Of a stretch of DNA of 64,000 bases, positions 61,453-64,000 are shown piece after piece. The notes under the pieces were generated by a model. It saw only the letters and a list, made by a program, of their open reading frames with translations. It was not told where the DNA came from and made no database searches. Position 1 is the stretch's first letter, and each line of letters begins with the position of its first letter. This DNA comes from Prunella strophiata (lineage: Eukaryota > Chordata > Aves > Passeriformes > Prunellidae): NCBI GenBank assembly GCA_036583965.1, contig JAZBQD010000014.1, forward strand, positions 69,781,056-69,845,055, read 5' to 3'. The position numbers and the translations under genes were made by a program.

Positions 61453-62110
61453 TCTGGGGCTTTGCTGTCACAGAAATCAGGCCCGAAAGGAACCATTCAG
61501 AAGGTTCTTGAACTCCTCTAGTCCTCTCCAATGCTCGGGTACCCAGGAAGAACCAAAGGGAATCTGCAGTAGGAGTTAGTGCAGTGCAGAGTAATTCCCC
61601 AAGGAATAGGATCTTTAGAGACCCAAATAACAAACCAGGAGCTCTTTGGGGCTGCATCCTCTCTCTCCTCCCATCTCAGTCTCACAGCCCAGGCTGCCCT
61701 CTTGCAAGAGCTGGCAAAGACAAGGGGTGAGGAGAGATATCAGAGCAAACACCCACCCCTCAGGGCCACATTGCATGGCTGCTTCTCTGAGGCTTTGCAG
61801 GAGCTGCAGAGTGACAGCAAAATGCACCAAAATGCAGCTCCAGAGCTGCCAGAGTCACGATGAGGGACACAGGAGGAGCTGTTAATGCAGGGGAGATGCT
61901 GGAGCAGCCTTAATCCATTTGGTGCCTGACACTGCACAAAGCTGTGCACTGAGAAACACAGAGAGTGTCTGGGTGAAGTTTGGCAGGAAATTTGTTAATG
62001 TGTGTGACAGCAGAAGGGAGGAGCCCTGGTGTATTCACCAGGGGGAAATCCTGCTGTGCTCCTGCCTGTGCCCCAGTGAAGCATTTCCAGGGGTGCCTGA
62101 TGCCTTTGAC

Positions 62111-62521
62111 TGGCTACCTAGAACAGAGGCTGGACAGAGTAAGAGAATAAAGTGGGGATTTATTAAAGGCCTTCAACAGATACACCCTGGGCAGTGCAAG
62201 AGCCTGGCAGAGGCTGCACACAAGATTCACAATGGTCACGAGTTATTTCAGGCAGATATAGTGTGGTCTATTTGTAAATCAGGGGTTAATTGTCCAATTG
62301 CAGCTTCAGGTGATGAAGTCACATTCCCCAGTTTGCTCCCCCCAGTTCACTTTTGTTTGTACTTTTCAGGCCTGAGGCTGTGAGGTGTCCTTGGTTCTCA
62401 GGCCTAGGAAGGATTGCTTGTCTGCCCAAACTGTGAAGAGAGCTCACAAACACTGTGTGGAGTTCAGAGCTACACACTAATGCAGTGCAGGAAAATAGAA
62501 AAGCTAAAATTTAAGGCATCA
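62111..62521 (-). mobile_element. Solo LTR of an endogenous retrovirus (family B, copy 2)
   Basis: On the minus strand it starts TGATGCCTTAAATTTTAGCT, includes GTGTGTAGCTCTGAACTCC, has an AATAAA-type signal near the 3' end (plus GGGATTTATTAAAGG at 62154), and ends TAGGTAGCCA. GAC occurs immediately outside both ends, possibly part of a target-site duplication. Related to 16200-16644, but diverged in the middle. Confidence 0.65.
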
Positions 62522-63002
62522 GACCAAGCTGGATCTGGCAGGCAGAGGTGCCTCCCCCCTGCTCTCCCTGCTCTGCAGTCACAGCAGCTCTTTCCAATCA
62601 CACATTTGGTGGATGGTCACACTCAGTGGTGCAGTGGACGGGCCCAAACCCAAATCCACCTTCTGTGCCTTGGTGCCCAGCCCTGCCTCTGCTGTTAAAC
62701 CTCAGTAAGAGGCAAGTTGAGAGGCTGCAAACGCTGCCAGGACACTGCAGCTTTGTTCAGTCACAGAGCAGGTGCTTTGTGGGATGCAGTTCTGCAGTTT
62801 TTCCTCATCCAAGTGTGCCCAGATTCTGCCTGCAAGGTTAACCCATCCCTGCAGGATCAGGAGTGGGAATGCCAATCCTTTCCCTCTGGGCCAGCCAGCA
62901 GAGGTTCTGCTGCAGGGAATCTTTGTGCTGGAGGTGAGGCAGCTCAGGGGGGTCCCCAGAGCCACTGGAGTGCCTCAGGTGGGATCTGACAGCACCTGGG
63001 GT
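62522..63002. other. Non-coding sequence
   Basis: Unique sequence leading into the GGAT array; no gene recognised. Confidence 0.5.
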
Positions 63003-64000
63003 CATGGATGGATGGATGGATGGATGATGGGATGATGGATGGATGGATGGATGGATGTGATGGATGGATGGATGGATGGATGATGGATGGATGGATGGAT
63101 GATGGATGGAGGATGGATGATGGATGGATGGAGGATGGATGGATGGATGGATGGATGATGGAGGGATGGATGATGGATGATGGATGGATGATGGATGGAT
63201 GATGGATGGATGGATGGATGATGATGGATGGATGGATGGATGGTGGATGGATGGATGGATGATGGATGGATGGATGGTGATGGATGGATGGATTGGATGA
63301 TGGATGGATGGATGATGATGGATGGATGGATGGATGATGGATGGATGGATGGATGGATGATGGATGATGGATGGATAGATGGATGGATGGATGGATGGAT
63401 GGATGGATGAGGGATGGATGGATGGATGGATGGATGGAGGGATGGATGGAGGGATGGATGGATGGATGGATGATGGATGGATGGAGGATGGATGGATGGA
63501 TGGAGGATGGATGGATGGATGGATGGATGGATGGATGGAATGGATGGATGGATGGATGGATGGATGGATGATGGATGGATGATGGATGGATGGATGGATG
63601 GATGATGGATGGAGGGATGGATGGATGATGGATGGATAGATGGATGATGGATGGATGGATGGATGGAGATGGATGGATGGATGGATGGATGGATGGATGG
63701 ATGGATGAGGGATGGATGGATGGATGGATGGATGATGGATGGATGATGGATGGATGGATGAGGGATGGATGGATGGATGGATGGATGGATGGATGGATGA
63801 TGGATGATGGATGGATGGAGGGATGGATGATGGATGGATTGGATGGATGGATGGATGGTGATGGATGGATGGATGATGATGGATGGATGGATGATGGATG
63901 GATGGATGGTGGATGGATGGATGGATGGATGGTGGATGGATGATGGATGGATGGATGGAGGATGGATGGATGGAGGGATGGATGGATGATGGATGGATGG
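63003..64000. repeat. Degenerate (GGAT)n tandem array with interspersed GAT units, continues past the window
   Basis: About 1 kb of GGAT tetranucleotides broken at irregular intervals by 3-base GAT units and by GGAG variants. Every plus-strand frame reads as D-G-W-M repeats, which are translation artefacts. The right boundary is not in the window. Confidence 0.98.

Larger units (their letters stand above)
59061..62110. other. Non-coding sequence
   Basis: No gene recognised. It contains two CR1 fragments and an (AAAC)n/poly-A tract near 61412-61452. Confidence 0.5.

Noticed and set aside
63008..63943. Plus-strand proteins made of repeated D-G-W-M residues
   Set aside because: Direct translation of the GGAT array; no start context, no non-repeat domain.

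Overview
The window looks like a songbird (passerine) nuclear genome. CR1 retrotransposon 3' ends are scattered through it, several LTRs resemble passerine endogenous-retrovirus families, and the single protein-coding exon I recognise is a vertebrate plexin. Nothing indicates a bacterial, phage or organellar origin. No RNA genes, CRISPR arrays or operons were seen.

Layout. At the far left on the minus strand is the first coding exon of a plexin A gene, best matched to PLXNA4 (coding part 172-1350, exon to about 1435). It has an intact frame, a Kozak-like start, a pyrimidine-rich acceptor and a consensus donor. From about 1.4 to 28.4 kb lies what I read as PLXNA4 intron 1. It carries CR1 fragments, two solo LTRs, microsatellites, an eight-unit minisatellite (24.68-25.16 kb) and a few AT-rich blocks that may be conserved non-coding elements. 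From about 25.9 to 30.1 kb is a large CpG-rich island, the probable PLXNA4 promoter. A minus-strand consensus donor at 28449 would end a non-coding first exon, giving an intron of about 27 kb to the acceptor at 1436.

Assembly problem. About 7.6 kb (26.73-34.34 kb), including the island, occurs again in the same orientation at 39.00-46.74 kb. The second copy starts exactly at the end of a 500-N gap and its first kilobase is full of small indels. This is best explained as an unmerged haplotype or contig-end overlap (false duplication), not a real tandem duplication. Between the copies is 4.2 kb (34.34-38.50 kb) absent from the second copy. It contains a CpG-rich block and unidentified sequence, and is either a heterozygous mobile-element insertion or a misjoin.

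From 46.7 to 63.0 kb the sequence reads as non-coding DNA upstream of PLXNA4, with conserved-looking AT-rich blocks, four solo LTRs, CR1 pieces and local tandem duplications. The last kilobase (63.0 kb to the end) is a degenerate GGAT/GAT tandem array that runs off the window. I see one gene with its putative promoter, surrounded by non-coding and repetitive DNA. I found no convincing new multi-gene system; the most consequential observations are the putative first exon and the false duplication of its promoter.
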